A stretch of 29,995 bases of DNA, taken from positions 1 through 29,995 of the forward strand of contig JAISQQ010000192.1 of NCBI GenBank assembly GCA_031274075.1, written 5' to 3'. Of this stretch, positions 9,136-17,588 are shown in pieces. The notes below the pieces were generated by a model, which made no database searches, was not told the DNA's origin, and saw only the letters and a list, made by a program, of their open reading frames with translations. Both the position numbers and the translations under genes were made by a program. Source of the DNA: Accumulibacter sp. (GTDB taxonomy: Bacteria; Pseudomonadota; Gammaproteobacteria; Burkholderiales; Rhodocyclaceae). Each line of letters starts with the position of its first letter. Within the stretch, counting starts at the first letter, position 1.

Positions 9136-9570
9136 ATGAAACTCAACAGCATTCGTCCCGCCGAGGGGGCAAATAAGGCGCGCCGCCGCGTCGGGCGCGG
9201 CATCGGCTCCGGCCTGGGCAAGACCGCGGGGCGTGGCCACAAGGGGCAGAAATCCCGCGCCGGCGGCTTCCATAAAGTCGGTTTCGAGGGCGGGCAGATG
9301 CCCTTGCAGCGCCGCCTGCCGAAACGCGGCTTCGTTTCCTTGACCAACGCGCGCAACGTCGAGGTCCGGCTGTCCGAAATCGATGCCTTGCCGGTCGAGG
9401 AAATCGATCTGTTGACGCTGGTCCGGGCCAAGCTGGTGCCGTCGCGCGCGCTGTCGGCCAAAGTGGTGCTTTCCGGGAAGATCGGTCGCAAGGTCGTGCT
9501 CAAGGGCGTCGGCGCGACCAAGGGGGCCAAGGCGGCGATCGAAGCCGCCGGCGGCAGTGTCGGCAATTGA
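9136..9570 (+). CDS. rplO: 50S ribosomal protein L15
   Basis: The 144-residue product [20 protein letters not shown] carries the Gly/Arg/Lys-rich region [20 protein letters not shown] and [24 protein letters not shown], which penetrates 23S rRNA. The C-terminal half is the globular domain. Full length. The TGA stop is 23 bases before the TTG start of secY. Confidence 0.98.
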   Translation: MKLNSIRPAEGANKARRRVGRGIGSGLGKTAGRGHKGQKSRAGGFHKVGFEGGQMPLQRRLPKRGFVSLTNARNVEVRLSEIDALPVEEIDLLTLVRAKLVPSRALSAKVVLSGKIGRKVVLKGVGATKGAKAAIEAAGGSVGN

Positions 9571-9593
9571 TCAGAGAGTGATGGTGGCGTCCC

Positions 9594-10916
9594 TTGGCAA
9601 CTAATTCCGGACAGGTAGGCAAAGGCGGCAAGTACGGCGATCTGAGGCGTCGGCTGATGTTCTTGCTCGGCGCGCTGATCGTGTACCGCATTGGTTCGCA
9701 TATCCCGGTGCCCGGTATCGATCCGGTGGCGCTGGCGGAGTTTTTCAACCGCAACCAGGGCGGCATCCTGGGCATGTTCAACATGTTCTCGGGCGGCGCC
9801 CTGCGGCGCTTCACCATCTTCGCGCTGGGCATCATGCCGTACATCTCGTCTTCGATCATCATGCAGTTGATGACGCACGCCAGCCCGCAATTGGAAGCGC
9901 TGAAGAAAGAGGGCGAGGCCGGACGGCGCAAGATCACGCAATACACGCGCTACGGCACGGTCGTGCTGGCGGTCTTCCAGGGAATCGGGATCGCCATCGG
10001 CGTCGAGTCCCAGGGGCTGGTGCCCGAGCCGGGCCTCCTTTTCCGCTTCGTCACGGTGACCACCCTGCTGACCGGCACGATGTTCCTGATGTGGCTGGGC
10101 GAGCAGATCACCGAGCGCGGCCTGGGGAACGGCATCTCGATCCTCATTTTCGCGGGCATCGTGGCCGGCCTGCCGAACGCCATCGGCGGCTTGCTGGAAC
10201 TGGTGCGCACCGGCGCGATGAGTCCGCTGTCGGCGATTTTCATCGCCGTGGTGGTGCCGCTCGTCACCGCCTTCGTCGTTTTCATCGAGCGCGGGCAGCG
10301 CAGGATCCTGTTGAACTACGCCAAGCGGCAGGTGGGCAACAAGATTTACGGCGGCCAGAGTTCCTACCTGCCGCTCAAGCTGAACATGTCGGGCGTGATT
10401 CCGCCGATTTTCGCTTCCTCGATCATCCTGTTTCCCGCCACCGTGGCCGGATGGTTCGGGGCGAGCGAGTCGATGCGCTGGCTCATGGACATCGCGGCGG
10501 TGCTTTCGCCGGGGCAGCCCGTTTATGTGATGCTCTACGCGGCGGCGATCATCTTCTTCTGTTTCTTCTACACCGCGCTGGTGTTCAATTCGAAGGAAAC
10601 GGCGGACAACCTGAAGAAGGGCGGCGCCTTCGTGCCGGGGATTCGTCCCGGAGAACAGACGGCGCGCTACGTGGACAAGATACTCATGCGCCTGACCCTG
10701 CTCGGCGCGGTCTATATCACGGCGGTTTGCCTGGTGCCGGAATTCCTGATCCTCAGATGGAACGTTCCGTTCTATTTCGGCGGCACATCCTTGTTGATCA
10801 TCGTGGTCGTGACCATGGATTTCATGAACCAGGTGCAGGCCTACTTGATGTCCCACCAGTACGAGGGATTGCTGAAGAAGGCGAATTTCAAGGGGTCCGG
10901 ATTCCCGGCGAAATAG
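9594..10916 (+). CDS. secY: Preprotein translocase subunit SecY (TTG start)
   Basis: The 440-residue product begins [21 protein letters not shown] and has ten predicted membrane segments. It contains the plug-region sequence [30 protein letters not shown] and the cytosolic loop [20 protein letters not shown] that binds SecA and ribosomes. SecYEG is the inner-membrane channel for exported and membrane proteins. The start is TTG at 9594. An in-frame TGA lies shortly upstream and the only later Met start would lose conserved N-terminal residues. The upstream region lacks a strong Shine-Dalgarno, suggesting deliberate low initiation. Confidence 0.97.
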   Translation: MATNSGQVGKGGKYGDLRRRLMFLLGALIVYRIGSHIPVPGIDPVALAEFFNRNQGGILGMFNMFSGGALRRFTIFALGIMPYISSSIIMQLMTHASPQLEALKKEGEAGRRKITQYTRYGTVVLAVFQGIGIAIGVESQGLVPEPGLLFRFVTVTTLLTGTMFLMWLGEQITERGLGNGISILIFAGIVAGLPNAIGGLLELVRTGAMSPLSAIFIAVVVPLVTAFVVFIERGQRRILLNYAKRQVGNKIYGGQSSYLPLKLNMSGVIPPIFASSIILFPATVAGWFGASESMRWLMDIAAVLSPGQPVYVMLYAAAIIFFCFFYTALVFNSKETADNLKKGGAFVPGIRPGEQTARYVDKILMRLTLLGAVYITAVCLVPEFLILRWNVPFYFGGTSLLIIVVVTMDFMNQVQAYLMSHQYEGLLKKANFKGSGFPAK

Positions 10917-11135
10917 ATGGCAAAGGAAGACTTGATTGAAATGCAGGGCGAGGTGGTCGAAAACCTGCCCAACGCGACGTTCAGGGTGAAATTGGAAAAC
11001 GGCCATATCGTGCATGGATTCATTTCGGGCAAGATGCGCATGCATTACATCCGCATCCTGCCCGGAGACAAGGTGACGGTGCAGCTTACGCCGTACGATC
11101 TGAGCCGGGCGCGCATCGTTTTCCGCGCCAAATAG
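10917..11135 (+). CDS. infA: Translation initiation factor IF-1
   Basis: The 72-residue product [20 protein letters not shown] is a textbook S1/OB-fold IF-1 with [18 protein letters not shown] and [13 protein letters not shown]. It binds the 30S A site during initiation. The ATG follows the secY TAG with no spacer, so it is probably translated by coupled re-initiation. infA at this site is the arrangement seen in betaproteobacteria, unlike E. coli. Confidence 0.97.
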   Translation: MAKEDLIEMQGEVVENLPNATFRVKLENGHIVHGFISGKMRMHYIRILPGDKVTVQLTPYDLSRARIVFRAK

Positions 11136-11207
11136 AAGTCTCTACGCAGTACATGGAAATCGGCAAAAGGCCGGCTGCGCCCGCTGTCGAAAAACTAGGA
11201 GTGCAAC

Positions 11208-11321
11208 ATGAAAGTGCTGGCATCTGTCAAACGCATCTGCCGCAATTGCAAGATCATTCGGCGCCACGGCATCGTGCGCGTGATCTGTACGGATCCGCGT
11301 CACAAGCAGCGGCAGGGTTGA
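11208..11321 (+). CDS. rpmJ: 50S ribosomal protein L36 (zinc-binding form)
   Basis: A 37-codon gene reads [20 protein letters not shown] and continues to RHKQRQG. Cys11, Cys14, Cys27 and His32 form the CCCH zinc site of the C+ form of L36. It is the smallest 50S protein. Shine-Dalgarno CTAGGAG lies 7 bases upstream. It is separated from infA by 72 bases and from rpsM by 65 bases, neither of which shows a convincing promoter. Confidence 0.97.
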   Translation: MKVLASVKRICRNCKIIRRHGIVRVICTDPRHKQRQG

Positions 11322-11386
11322 TCCCGGTTTCCAGCGAGAATCCGTGATCACTGTTCATTTACGTTTCGCACAATTGGGGTGAATCG

Positions 11387-11752
11387 ATGGCCCGCATTGC
11401 AGGGGTAAATATACCCAACCACCAGCATGCCGAGATCGCGCTGACCGCGATCTACGGCATTGGCCGCAACCGCGCACAAGTGATTTGCGACGCCGCCGGC
11501 GTCGTACGCACGACGAAAGTGAAGGATTTGACGGAAGCCGAAATGGATCGCCTGCGCGACCATGTCGGCAAACTGACCGTCGAAGGCGACCTTCGCCGTG
11601 AAGTAACCATGAGCATCAAGCGCCTGATGGACCTCGGATGCTATCGCGGCCTGCGCCACCGCAAGGGACTGCCGGTACGCGGCCAGCGCACGCGCACCAA
11701 CGCGCGCACCCGCAAGGGACCGCGCAAGGCCATCGCCGGCAAGAAACAATAG
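11387..11752 (+). CDS. rpsM: 30S ribosomal protein S13
   Basis: The 121-residue product [20 protein letters not shown] contains the helix-hairpin-helix [19 protein letters not shown] and the basic tail [20 protein letters not shown] that contacts P-site tRNA. It is the first alpha-type gene. Shine-Dalgarno TTGGGGTGA precedes it. Confidence 0.98.
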   Translation: MARIAGVNIPNHQHAEIALTAIYGIGRNRAQVICDAAGVVRTTKVKDLTEAEMDRLRDHVGKLTVEGDLRREVTMSIKRLMDLGCYRGLRHRKGLPVRGQRTRTNARTRKGPRKAIAGKKQ

Positions 11753-11761
11753 GAATCGACC

Positions 11762-12151
11762 ATGGCCAAGACCGCTACGAAAGTCCGCAAGAAAGTCAAG
11801 AAGAACGTGGCCGAGGGCATCGCCCACGTTCACGCCTCGTTCAACAACACCATCATCACGATTACCGACCGCCAGGGCAACGCCTTGTCGTGGGCGACCT
11901 CGGGCGGCGCCGGCTTCAAGGGATCGCGCAAAAGCACGCCGTTCGCCGCGCAGGTCGCCGCGGAGGCCGCCGGCAAGGCGGCCCAGGAGTGCGGGGTCAA
12001 GAACGTCGAGGTGCGCATCAAGGGGCCCGGCCCTGGCCGCGAATCGTCGGTGCGCGCGCTGAATGCGCTCGGGATGAAAATCACGTCGATCACCGACGTC
12101 ACCCCGATTCCCCACAATGGCTGCCGTCCGGCGAAGAAGCGTCGGATTTAA
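11762..12151 (+). CDS. rpsK: 30S ribosomal protein S11
   Basis: The 129-residue product has a lysine-rich N-terminus, then [20 protein letters not shown], the [16 protein letters not shown] block and the terminal [13 protein letters not shown], all S11 hallmarks. S11 lies on the 30S platform near the E site. Confidence 0.98.
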   Translation: MAKTATKVRKKVKKNVAEGIAHVHASFNNTIITITDRQGNALSWATSGGAGFKGSRKSTPFAAQVAAEAAGKAAQECGVKNVEVRIKGPGPGRESSVRALNALGMKITSITDVTPIPHNGCRPAKKRRI

Positions 12152-12163
12152 GGAGATAGACAA

Positions 12164-12793
12164 GTGGCTCGTAATCTCGATCCGAAATGCCGTCAGTGCC
12201 GCCGGGAAGGCGAAAAGCTGTTTCTCAAGGGAGAAAAGTGCTTCTCCGACAAATGCGCCATCGAACGGCGCTCGTACGCGCCGGGACAGCAGGGACAAAA
12301 ATCCGGCCAGCGCCTGTCCGACTACGGCGTGCACCTGCGCGAGAAACAGAAGATTCGCCGCATCTACGGCGTTCTCGAAGGACAGTTCCGCAGGGTTTAC
12401 CGGGAAGCCGAGCGGCGCAAGGGCGTGACCGGCGAAAACCTGCTGCAGTTGCTCGAATCGCGCCTCGATACCGTGGCTTTCCGCATGGGCTTCGCGGCTT
12501 CGCGTTCCGAGTCGCGCCAGGTGGTGCGCCATAACGGCGTCCTGGTCAACGGCCGGCGGGTCAATATTCCGTCGTATCAGGTCCGGCCCGGCGACGTGAT
12601 CGAAGTGGCCGAGAAGACCCGCAACCAGTTGCGCGTCAAGGCCGCGCTGGAAGCCGCCGAAGCGCGCGGTTTCCCGGCGTGGGTGGAGGTCAGCGTCAAG
12701 GAAGCCAAGGGCACGTACAAGACTCGTCCGGAGCGCAGCGAATTGCCGCCAACGATCAACGAAAGCCTGGTGATCGAACTTTACTCGAAGTAA
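12164..12793 (+). CDS. rpsD: 30S ribosomal protein S4 (zinc-type, GTG start)
   Basis: The 209-residue product starts with GTG at 12164, preceded by AAGGAGATAG. It carries a CXXC...C...C cluster ([11 protein letters not shown] and KCFSDKC), so it is the zinc-binding C+ form. The S4 RNA-binding domain is near residues 98-160 ([37 protein letters not shown]). It is a primary 16S rRNA binder, represses the alpha operon in E. coli and has antitermination activity. The pairing of zinc-type S4 and L36 with zinc-free S14 is normal for many proteobacteria. Confidence 0.97.
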   Translation: MARNLDPKCRQCRREGEKLFLKGEKCFSDKCAIERRSYAPGQQGQKSGQRLSDYGVHLREKQKIRRIYGVLEGQFRRVYREAERRKGVTGENLLQLLESRLDTVAFRMGFAASRSESRQVVRHNGVLVNGRRVNIPSYQVRPGDVIEVAEKTRNQLRVKAALEAAEARGFPAWVEVSVKEAKGTYKTRPERSELPPTINESLVIELYSK

Positions 12794-12834
12794 TCGCGGC
12801 GCTCGCTTGACTGAAACCAGGCAAAGGACAAGAT

Positions 12835-13809
12835 ATGCATAGCAGTGGACTATTGAAACCGCGCATTATTGAAGTACAGAGTTTGTCGCCGGTGCACGCC
12901 AGGGTGGTCATGGAACCCTTTGAACGGGGTTACGGGCACACGCTGGGCAACGCCCTGCGGCGCATCCTGCTTTCTTCGATGCCGGGATACGCCGCCACCG
13001 AAGTGAGCATCGACGGCGTTTTGCACGAGTACTCGACGATCGACGGCGTGCAGGAAGACGTTGTCGACATCCTCCTGAACCTGAAAGGCGTCGTTTTCAA
13101 GCTGCACAGCCGCGAAGAAGCGGTTCTCCAGTTGAGCAAGGAAGGCGAGGGCGTGGTTCGCGCGGGAGATATCGTCGTTTCCCACGACGTCGAGATCATC
13201 AACCCCGGACACGTGATCGCGCACCTGTCGAGCGGCGGCAAGCTGGCGCTCGAACTCAAGGTCGAACGCAACCGGGGCTACATTCCCGGCAACCTGCGCC
13301 AGATATTCGACGAAGGAAAGAGCATCGGCAAGCTGGTGCTCGACGCCTCGTTCAGCCCGGTTCGCCGCGTCAGCTATTCGGTCGAAAGCGCGCGCGTCGA
13401 ACAGCGCACCGACCTCGACAAGCTGATCATGGAGATCGAGACCAACGGCGTCATCGAACCCGAGGAGGCGATTCGCAACGCGGCGCGCATTCTCATGGAA
13501 CAGCTTTCGGTGTTCGCCGACCTGGAAGGCACCGCCATGCCGATCGAGCATCATCGATCGGCCCAGGTCGACCCGCTGTTGCTGCGTCCCGTCGATGACT
13601 TGGAATTGACGGTGCGTTCCGCCAACTGTCTCAAGGCGGAGAACATCTATTACATCGGCGATTTGATCCAGCGGACCGAAAACGAGCTGCTCAAGACGCC
13701 GAATCTGGGGCGCAAGTCGCTCAACGAAATCAAGGAAGTGTTGGCCGCGCGCGGCTTGACGCTGGGCATGAAGCTCGAGAACTGGCCGCCGGCCGGACTC
13801 GACAAGTAA
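12835..13809 (+). CDS. rpoA: RNA polymerase alpha subunit
   Basis: The 324-residue product has an N-terminal dimerisation domain ([20 protein letters not shown] near residues 33-52, [18 protein letters not shown]) and a C-terminal domain near residues 245-310 ([40 protein letters not shown]). The C-terminal domain binds UP elements and activators. Typical length. It sits between rpsD and rplQ as in all proteobacteria. Confidence 0.98.
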   Translation: MHSSGLLKPRIIEVQSLSPVHARVVMEPFERGYGHTLGNALRRILLSSMPGYAATEVSIDGVLHEYSTIDGVQEDVVDILLNLKGVVFKLHSREEAVLQLSKEGEGVVRAGDIVVSHDVEIINPGHVIAHLSSGGKLALELKVERNRGYIPGNLRQIFDEGKSIGKLVLDASFSPVRRVSYSVESARVEQRTDLDKLIMEIETNGVIEPEEAIRNAARILMEQLSVFADLEGTAMPIEHHRSAQVDPLLLRPVDDLELTVRSANCLKAENIYYIGDLIQRTENELLKTPNLGRKSLNEIKEVLAARGLTLGMKLENWPPAGLDK

Positions 13810-13837
13810 GGCCGGAAAAGAAGAGGAAGGAATAGCT

Positions 13838-14233
13838 ATGCGTCATCGTTTGGGTCTTCGGAAACTGAACCGCACCAGTTCGCACCGGCTGGCCATGCTG
13901 CGCAACATGAGCGTCTCGCTGCTCCGGTACGAGACGATCAAGACCACCCTGCCGAAGGCCAAGGAGCTGCGCCGGGTCGTCGAGCCGATCATCACGCTGG
14001 GCAAGAAGCCGAGCCTGGCCAACCGCCGCCTGGCCTTCAACCGCCTGCGCGACCGGGAAATGGTCGTCAAGCTGTTCGACCAGCTCGGGCCGCGCTACGC
14101 TACCCGCAACGGCGGCTACCTGCGCATCCTGAAGTGCGGCTTCCGCGACGGCGACAACGCGCCGATGGCCTTCGTCGAACTGCTCGACCAGCCCGAAGCG
14201 GCGGAAGTCTCCGAAGAGGAAAAGGCGGGCTGA
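13838..14233 (+). CDS. rplQ: 50S ribosomal protein L17
   Basis: The 131-residue product [20 protein letters not shown] is L17, with the [19 protein letters not shown] helix and the [21 protein letters not shown] block; a short acidic tail (EVSEEEKAG) follows. It is the last gene of the ribosomal run, with a terminator 16 bases after the stop. Confidence 0.98.
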   Translation: MRHRLGLRKLNRTSSHRLAMLRNMSVSLLRYETIKTTLPKAKELRRVVEPIITLGKKPSLANRRLAFNRLRDREMVVKLFDQLGPRYATRNGGYLRILKCGFRDGDNAPMAFVELLDQPEAAEVSEEEKAG

Positions 14234-14249
14234 TACGTGGCGCGTCCGG

Positions 14250-14281
14250 AAAAAAAACCAGGCCTTGGCCTGGTTTTTTTT
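14250..14281. terminator. Strong bidirectional intrinsic terminator
   Basis: A7-8, CCAGGCC, TT, GGCCTGG, T8. The 7-bp GC-rich stem is flanked by matching A and T tracts, so it works on both strands: for rplQ on the + strand and for dctM, which ends 36 bases away, on the minus strand. It marks a clean boundary between the ribosomal run and the catabolic locus. Confidence 0.95.
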
Positions 14282-14316
14282 GGAGGCAGGTTTCAGGCGT
14301 CAGTAAGTCAGAGGCG

Positions 14317-15609
14317 TCAAAAGCCGAGAAAACGGGGCAGGAAAGTGGCGATCGGCGAACAGAATACCACCAGCAGAATGACCAGGGTCATGACGCCGAT
14401 ATAGGGAAGGACGGCGAGGGACAGGCGCTCGACCGAGGCCCCCGTCAGCTTCGAGGCGACGAACAGATTGACGCCCATGGGCGGCGTCAACAGGCCCACC
14501 TCGTTGGCCATCACCATGATGACGCCGAAGTGGATGAGGTCGATGCCCAGTTCCACCAGCACCGGCACCAGCACGGGCGTGACGATGATCACCATGGCGA
14601 GCGTCTCGACGAACATGCCGAGGACGTACAGCATGGCGACGAGGAGCAGGATGATGGCGTACTTGTTGCGGGTCAGCTCGATCAGGTAGTTGGCGAGGCG
14701 GACCGGCGCTTCCTCGTAGGTGAGGATCTTGCCGAACAGCGTCGAGGCGCCGACGATGATGGTGATCGAGCCGCACAGCATGACGCCTTCGACGAGGGAA
14801 TCGTAGATGCCCCTCCAAGTGAGCGCGCGGTTGATGAACGCGCCGACGAACAGCGCCCAGACCACGGCGATGATCGAGGCTTCCACCGGGGTCGCTATGC
14901 CGGAATAGATCGAACCCAGCACGATGACCACGGTGGCCAGGGAAAAGAAGGAATCCTTGCAGATTTTCAGGAACTCCCGGAAGGAGAACGCGCCGATCGA
15001 TTCGTCGGCCTTGAAGCCCCTTTGCCGGGCGAGCAGGTAGGCCATCGTCGACAGCGCCGCCGCCATGATGAAGCCGGGCAGGAAGCCGGCGGCGAACATG
15101 CCGGAAATGGACACGTTGGCCATGATGCCGTAGATGATCATCGGATTCGACGGCGGGATCAGGATGCCGATGGTGCCGCCGCTGGCCGAACACGCGCCGG
15201 CGTAGCTCGGCGAATAGCCGTTGCGCACCATCGCCGGAACCATGATCGCGCCGATCGCCGCCACGGTGCTGGTGGCCGAGCCGGTGATCGAGGCGAAGAC
15301 GGCGCAGGCGAGGATGGTGGTGATGCCGATGCCGCCGTAGATGCGGCCCACCAGGTTTCTCACCACGGCGATGATCTGGTTGGTGATGTTGCCGCGTTCC
15401 ATCAACGCGCCGGCAACGATGAAGCAGGGAATCGCCAACAGCGGGAAGATGTTCAGCCCGTCATAAAAGGACGACTGGATCACCGCCATCGGCAGGATGT
15501 CGCTGGTGGCCAGCGACAGCGCCGCGGCGATGGACAGCGCCGCGTAGATGGGCAGCCCGAGGAGGAACAGCACCGTCATGGAAATCAGGAGAACCGCCAG
15601 CACGCTCAC
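14317..15609 (-). CDS. dctM: TRAP transporter large permease (DctM/SiaM type)
   Basis: The 430-residue product is a very hydrophobic protein with about 11-12 membrane segments. It carries the DctM landmarks GITTILACAVFASITGSATS, GGTIGILIPPSNPMIIYG, TPVEASIIAVVWALFVGAFI and NEVGLLTPPMGVNLFVAS. It is the sodium-coupled transport subunit of a TRAP system and works with DctQ and the periplasmic DctP. Start is GTG at 15609 (SVLAVLLISMTVLFLLG), overlapping the dctQ TGA as GTGA. A longer in-frame reading extends upstream across dctQ but has no membrane-protein character there and is rejected. Substrate cannot be read from sequence; context points to a sugar acid. Confidence 0.95.
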   Translation of the reverse strand: MSVLAVLLISMTVLFLLGLPIYAALSIAAALSLATSDILPMAVIQSSFYDGLNIFPLLAIPCFIVAGALMERGNITNQIIAVVRNLVGRIYGGIGITTILACAVFASITGSATSTVAAIGAIMVPAMVRNGYSPSYAGACSASGGTIGILIPPSNPMIIYGIMANVSISGMFAAGFLPGFIMAAALSTMAYLLARQRGFKADESIGAFSFREFLKICKDSFFSLATVVIVLGSIYSGIATPVEASIIAVVWALFVGAFINRALTWRGIYDSLVEGVMLCGSITIIVGASTLFGKILTYEEAPVRLANYLIELTRNKYAIILLLVAMLYVLGMFVETLAMVIIVTPVLVPVLVELGIDLIHFGVIMVMANEVGLLTPPMGVNLFVASKLTGASVERLSLAVLPYIGVMTLVILLVVFCSPIATFLPRFLGF

Positions 15610-16142
15610 GACGCGCCCCCTTTCTCCTTGGGAAGGCCCAGATCGGTTTCGATCGCCACCAGTTGCGCCAGGGTGCCGCTGCGCCAATGCAGGTAGTAGT
15701 TTTCCAAGAGACGCCAGTTCATCAAGACGGCGCCGACGGGAATCACCGCTTCCACGAAGGCGATGTCGATGCCCAGCGTGGCCGAGGTTTCGCCGTACTG
15801 CATGGATCTGGAAACGATGCCGAAACACAGCCAGGCGAGGAATACGTTGAAAGCGAACAGGATGGTGTCGGCGACGACGCGAAAGACGAGCCGCACCTGT
15901 GTCGGGAAGAACATGAACTGTGCCGTGATGCGGACGTGCGTCAGCTTTTGCGCCGCCACGGCGGTGCCGAGATAGACGGCGCAGATGAAGCAATAACGGC
16001 TGAGTTCCTCGGCCCACGCGACCGCGCTTCCGAGGAGGAAGCGCACGCCGACCTGCGCCGTCAGGCTGACGATCATCACGGCGATCAGCGCGACGCAGAC
16101 GTAGGTCTCGAAATTGAAATACAGTTTTTTCAAGAAGGGCAT
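15606..16142 (-). CDS. dctQ: TRAP transporter small permease (DctQ type)
   Basis: The 178-residue product MPFLKKLYFNFETYVCVALI has four hydrophobic segments and the DctQ motif VAWAEELSRYCFICAVYLG, with the conserved Trp-Ala-Glu-Glu of the family. It is the small membrane partner that DctM requires. I chose ATG 16142 over an earlier Met because GAGGAG lies about 8 bases before it and the resulting N-terminus is the usual short basic helix start. Its stop overlaps the dctM start. Confidence 0.93.
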   Translation of the reverse strand: MPFLKKLYFNFETYVCVALIAVMIVSLTAQVGVRFLLGSAVAWAEELSRYCFICAVYLGTAVAAQKLTHVRITAQFMFFPTQVRLVFRVVADTILFAFNVFLAWLCFGIVSRSMQYGETSATLGIDIAFVEAVIPVGAVLMNWRLLENYYLHWRSGTLAQLVAIETDLGLPKEKGGAS

Positions 16143-16407
16143 GTCCACTACTCCTCGGCCATGGCGCGAAACGCCGGAAAAAGACAAGACCCGCCGGCAA
16201 ACCGGCGGGATTTCGGCAGGGCGGCAAGGGGAAAATACGGAAGATGCCGGCGGCGAAAAAATCCGCCGCGTTCTTCACGCCTTGTGCCCCGGCGGCTACC
16301 CGGAGGGAGCGTTTTCTCTCTCCTCCCTCCGGAAGAGCCGGGAATGAAGGCGCGGCGCGCGCTATCGGCTTGCCGGCATCCCTCGCCCCCGCCGTCGCCG
16401 GCTCATC
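16143..16407 (-). promoter_or_regulatory. dctP-dctQ intergenic region with two inverted repeats
   Basis: Read on the minus strand, dctP is followed by an inverted repeat CCGGAGGGAG / CTCCCTCCGG (16300-16309 with 16323-16332, 13-base loop). Then comes a compact hairpin CCCGCCGG-TTTG-CCGGCGGG (16190-16209) followed by TCTTGTCTTTTT. The second is a good partial terminator just before dctQ. Such an element would keep the periplasmic receptor mRNA more abundant than that of the membrane subunits. No gene is seen here. Confidence 0.65.
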
Positions 16408-17430
16408 CTACTTTTTCGGCATCGCCGCGATGATCGCCAGGGCCTGGTCGGACAGGGCCTTCAGCTCCGGCGTGGTGACGAAGTCCTTCCAGATGCCGCG
16501 CGCCTTTTCCTTCCAGCGCTCTTCTTCCTGGGGATCGATGATGGTGACTTCCATGCCGTTCTCGATGGTGAGCTTCTTGGCGTTCGCTTCCACCTGCTCG
16601 GCCGAACTCCATTCCCGCATCTGGGCCGCGAGGGCGGCCTTTTCCACCAGCGCCCGGGTATCCGGGTCCAGCTTCTTATACCAGGAATCGCTCACCAGGA
16701 TCGCGCCGGTCCACAGCATGTAGTGGATTTCGGTCATGTACTTCTGGACTTCCCAGAATTTTTGTTCCTCATTGGTGAGGTACATGTTTTCCTGGCCGTC
16801 GATGACCCCTTGTTGCAGCGCGTTCAATACCTCGGACCAAGCCATCGGATGTGGCTCGATGCCGAAGGCGCGGAAAGCCGCCAGCTGCATGGCCGTGGGA
16901 GAAACGCGGATCTTCAGGCCCTGCAGATCTTCCAGCGTCTTGATGGGCTTCTTGGAATTGGTGATGCTGCGCCAGCCGCCGATCATCCAGCCCAGGGGAC
17001 GGGTGCCGGACTCCTTGACCACATGGTCGGCGAGCGTCTTGCGGAAGCCTTCGTCGGAGAGGACGGCGTGGGCCTGGTCCATGTTGGTAAACAGATAAGG
17101 CAGGCACAATACGTTGGCGATCGGCGCGGACGGGGTCAGGTTGCCGGTAAACAGCGAGGCGATGTGCAGTTCCTCGTTGCGAAGCTGCTTCACGTTGGCG
17201 ACTTCGTCGCCCATGGTGCCGCCCAGGAAGACTTTTACGGTGATGGCGCCCTTGGACTCTTCCTCCACGATTCTCTTGAATTCGTTGAACACGGTGCCAT
17301 GGTTGCTGTTGGGCGCGTTGGCGGAAGCCGCCATGATGGTTTGCTTCTTGTAGGTTTGGGCAACTCCATCGCTGGGTGCGAGCATGGCGCCGGCCACAAG
17401 GGCGACGGCGATCAAGGACCAGTTTTTCAT
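16408..17430 (-). CDS. dctP: TRAP transporter periplasmic substrate-binding protein (DctP family)
   Basis: The 340-residue product starts MKNWSLIAVALVAGAMLAPS, a signal peptide with likely cleavage after about residue 25 (GVAQ). It has the DctP core: FKRIVEEESKGAITVKVFLG, then GMKSKKPIKT-like segments (TNSKKPIKTLEDLQGLKIRV) and the family signature QGVIDGQENMY. The Arg in LKIRVSP is the position that in DctP proteins salt-bridges the substrate carboxylate, so an organic acid or sugar acid is expected. Start ATG 17430 has GGGAGA upstream. An open frame continues far upstream in the same phase but is an antisense shadow of mmsA. Confidence 0.95.
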   Translation of the reverse strand: MKNWSLIAVALVAGAMLAPSDGVAQTYKKQTIMAASANAPNSNHGTVFNEFKRIVEEESKGAITVKVFLGGTMGDEVANVKQLRNEELHIASLFTGNLTPSAPIANVLCLPYLFTNMDQAHAVLSDEGFRKTLADHVVKESGTRPLGWMIGGWRSITNSKKPIKTLEDLQGLKIRVSPTAMQLAAFRAFGIEPHPMAWSEVLNALQQGVIDGQENMYLTNEEQKFWEVQKYMTEIHYMLWTGAILVSDSWYKKLDPDTRALVEKAALAAQMREWSSAEQVEANAKKLTIENGMEVTIIDPQEEERWKEKARGIWKDFVTTPELKALSDQALAIIAAMPKK

Positions 17431-17588
17431 CAGATTCTCCCTAAATGTGATAAGCGCGGCCCAGGAAGAGCCGCGCGTCGATTGAGCATTCGAACACACT
17501 AACGCTGGTTTCTCAACGATTCGATTCACCTCCTTCGCTCCAGGAAAAAGCATACAACACAGCGGATACGGAGAACAAGCGATCGCCC
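17431..17588 (-). promoter_or_regulatory. dctP leader with a stem and an orphan strong Shine-Dalgarno
   Basis: On the minus strand, between mmsA and dctP, there is a perfect AAGGAGGTG (17527-17535) about 100 bases before the dctP ATG, and a stem GCGCGGC / GCCGCGC (17455-17477). The strong Shine-Dalgarno is followed by a TTG that opens a five-codon frame. A weak promoter-like pair (TTGTTC, 18 bases, TATGCT) precedes it. Whether dctP has its own promoter or is read through from mmsA is not clear. Confidence 0.35.

Noticed and set aside
8346..11045. An 899-codon minus-strand frame opposite rpsE-secY-infA
   Set aside because: It is His/Arg/Ala-rich and mirrors several well-identified genes on the + strand, a usual GC-skew artefact.
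11136..11386. Promoters around rpmJ
   Set aside because: No -10/-35 pair of reasonable quality in the infA-rpmJ or rpmJ-rpsM gaps.
14134..15696. A 520-codon + strand frame after rplQ
   Set aside because: It is antisense to dctM, with low-complexity Asp/His/Arg composition and no family likeness.
14317..16278. A 653-codon minus-strand frame that appears to join extra sequence to DctM
   Set aside because: The upstream part lies antisense-frame across dctQ and has Arg/Pro/Gly-rich nonsense composition. The DctM family start fits GTG 15609.
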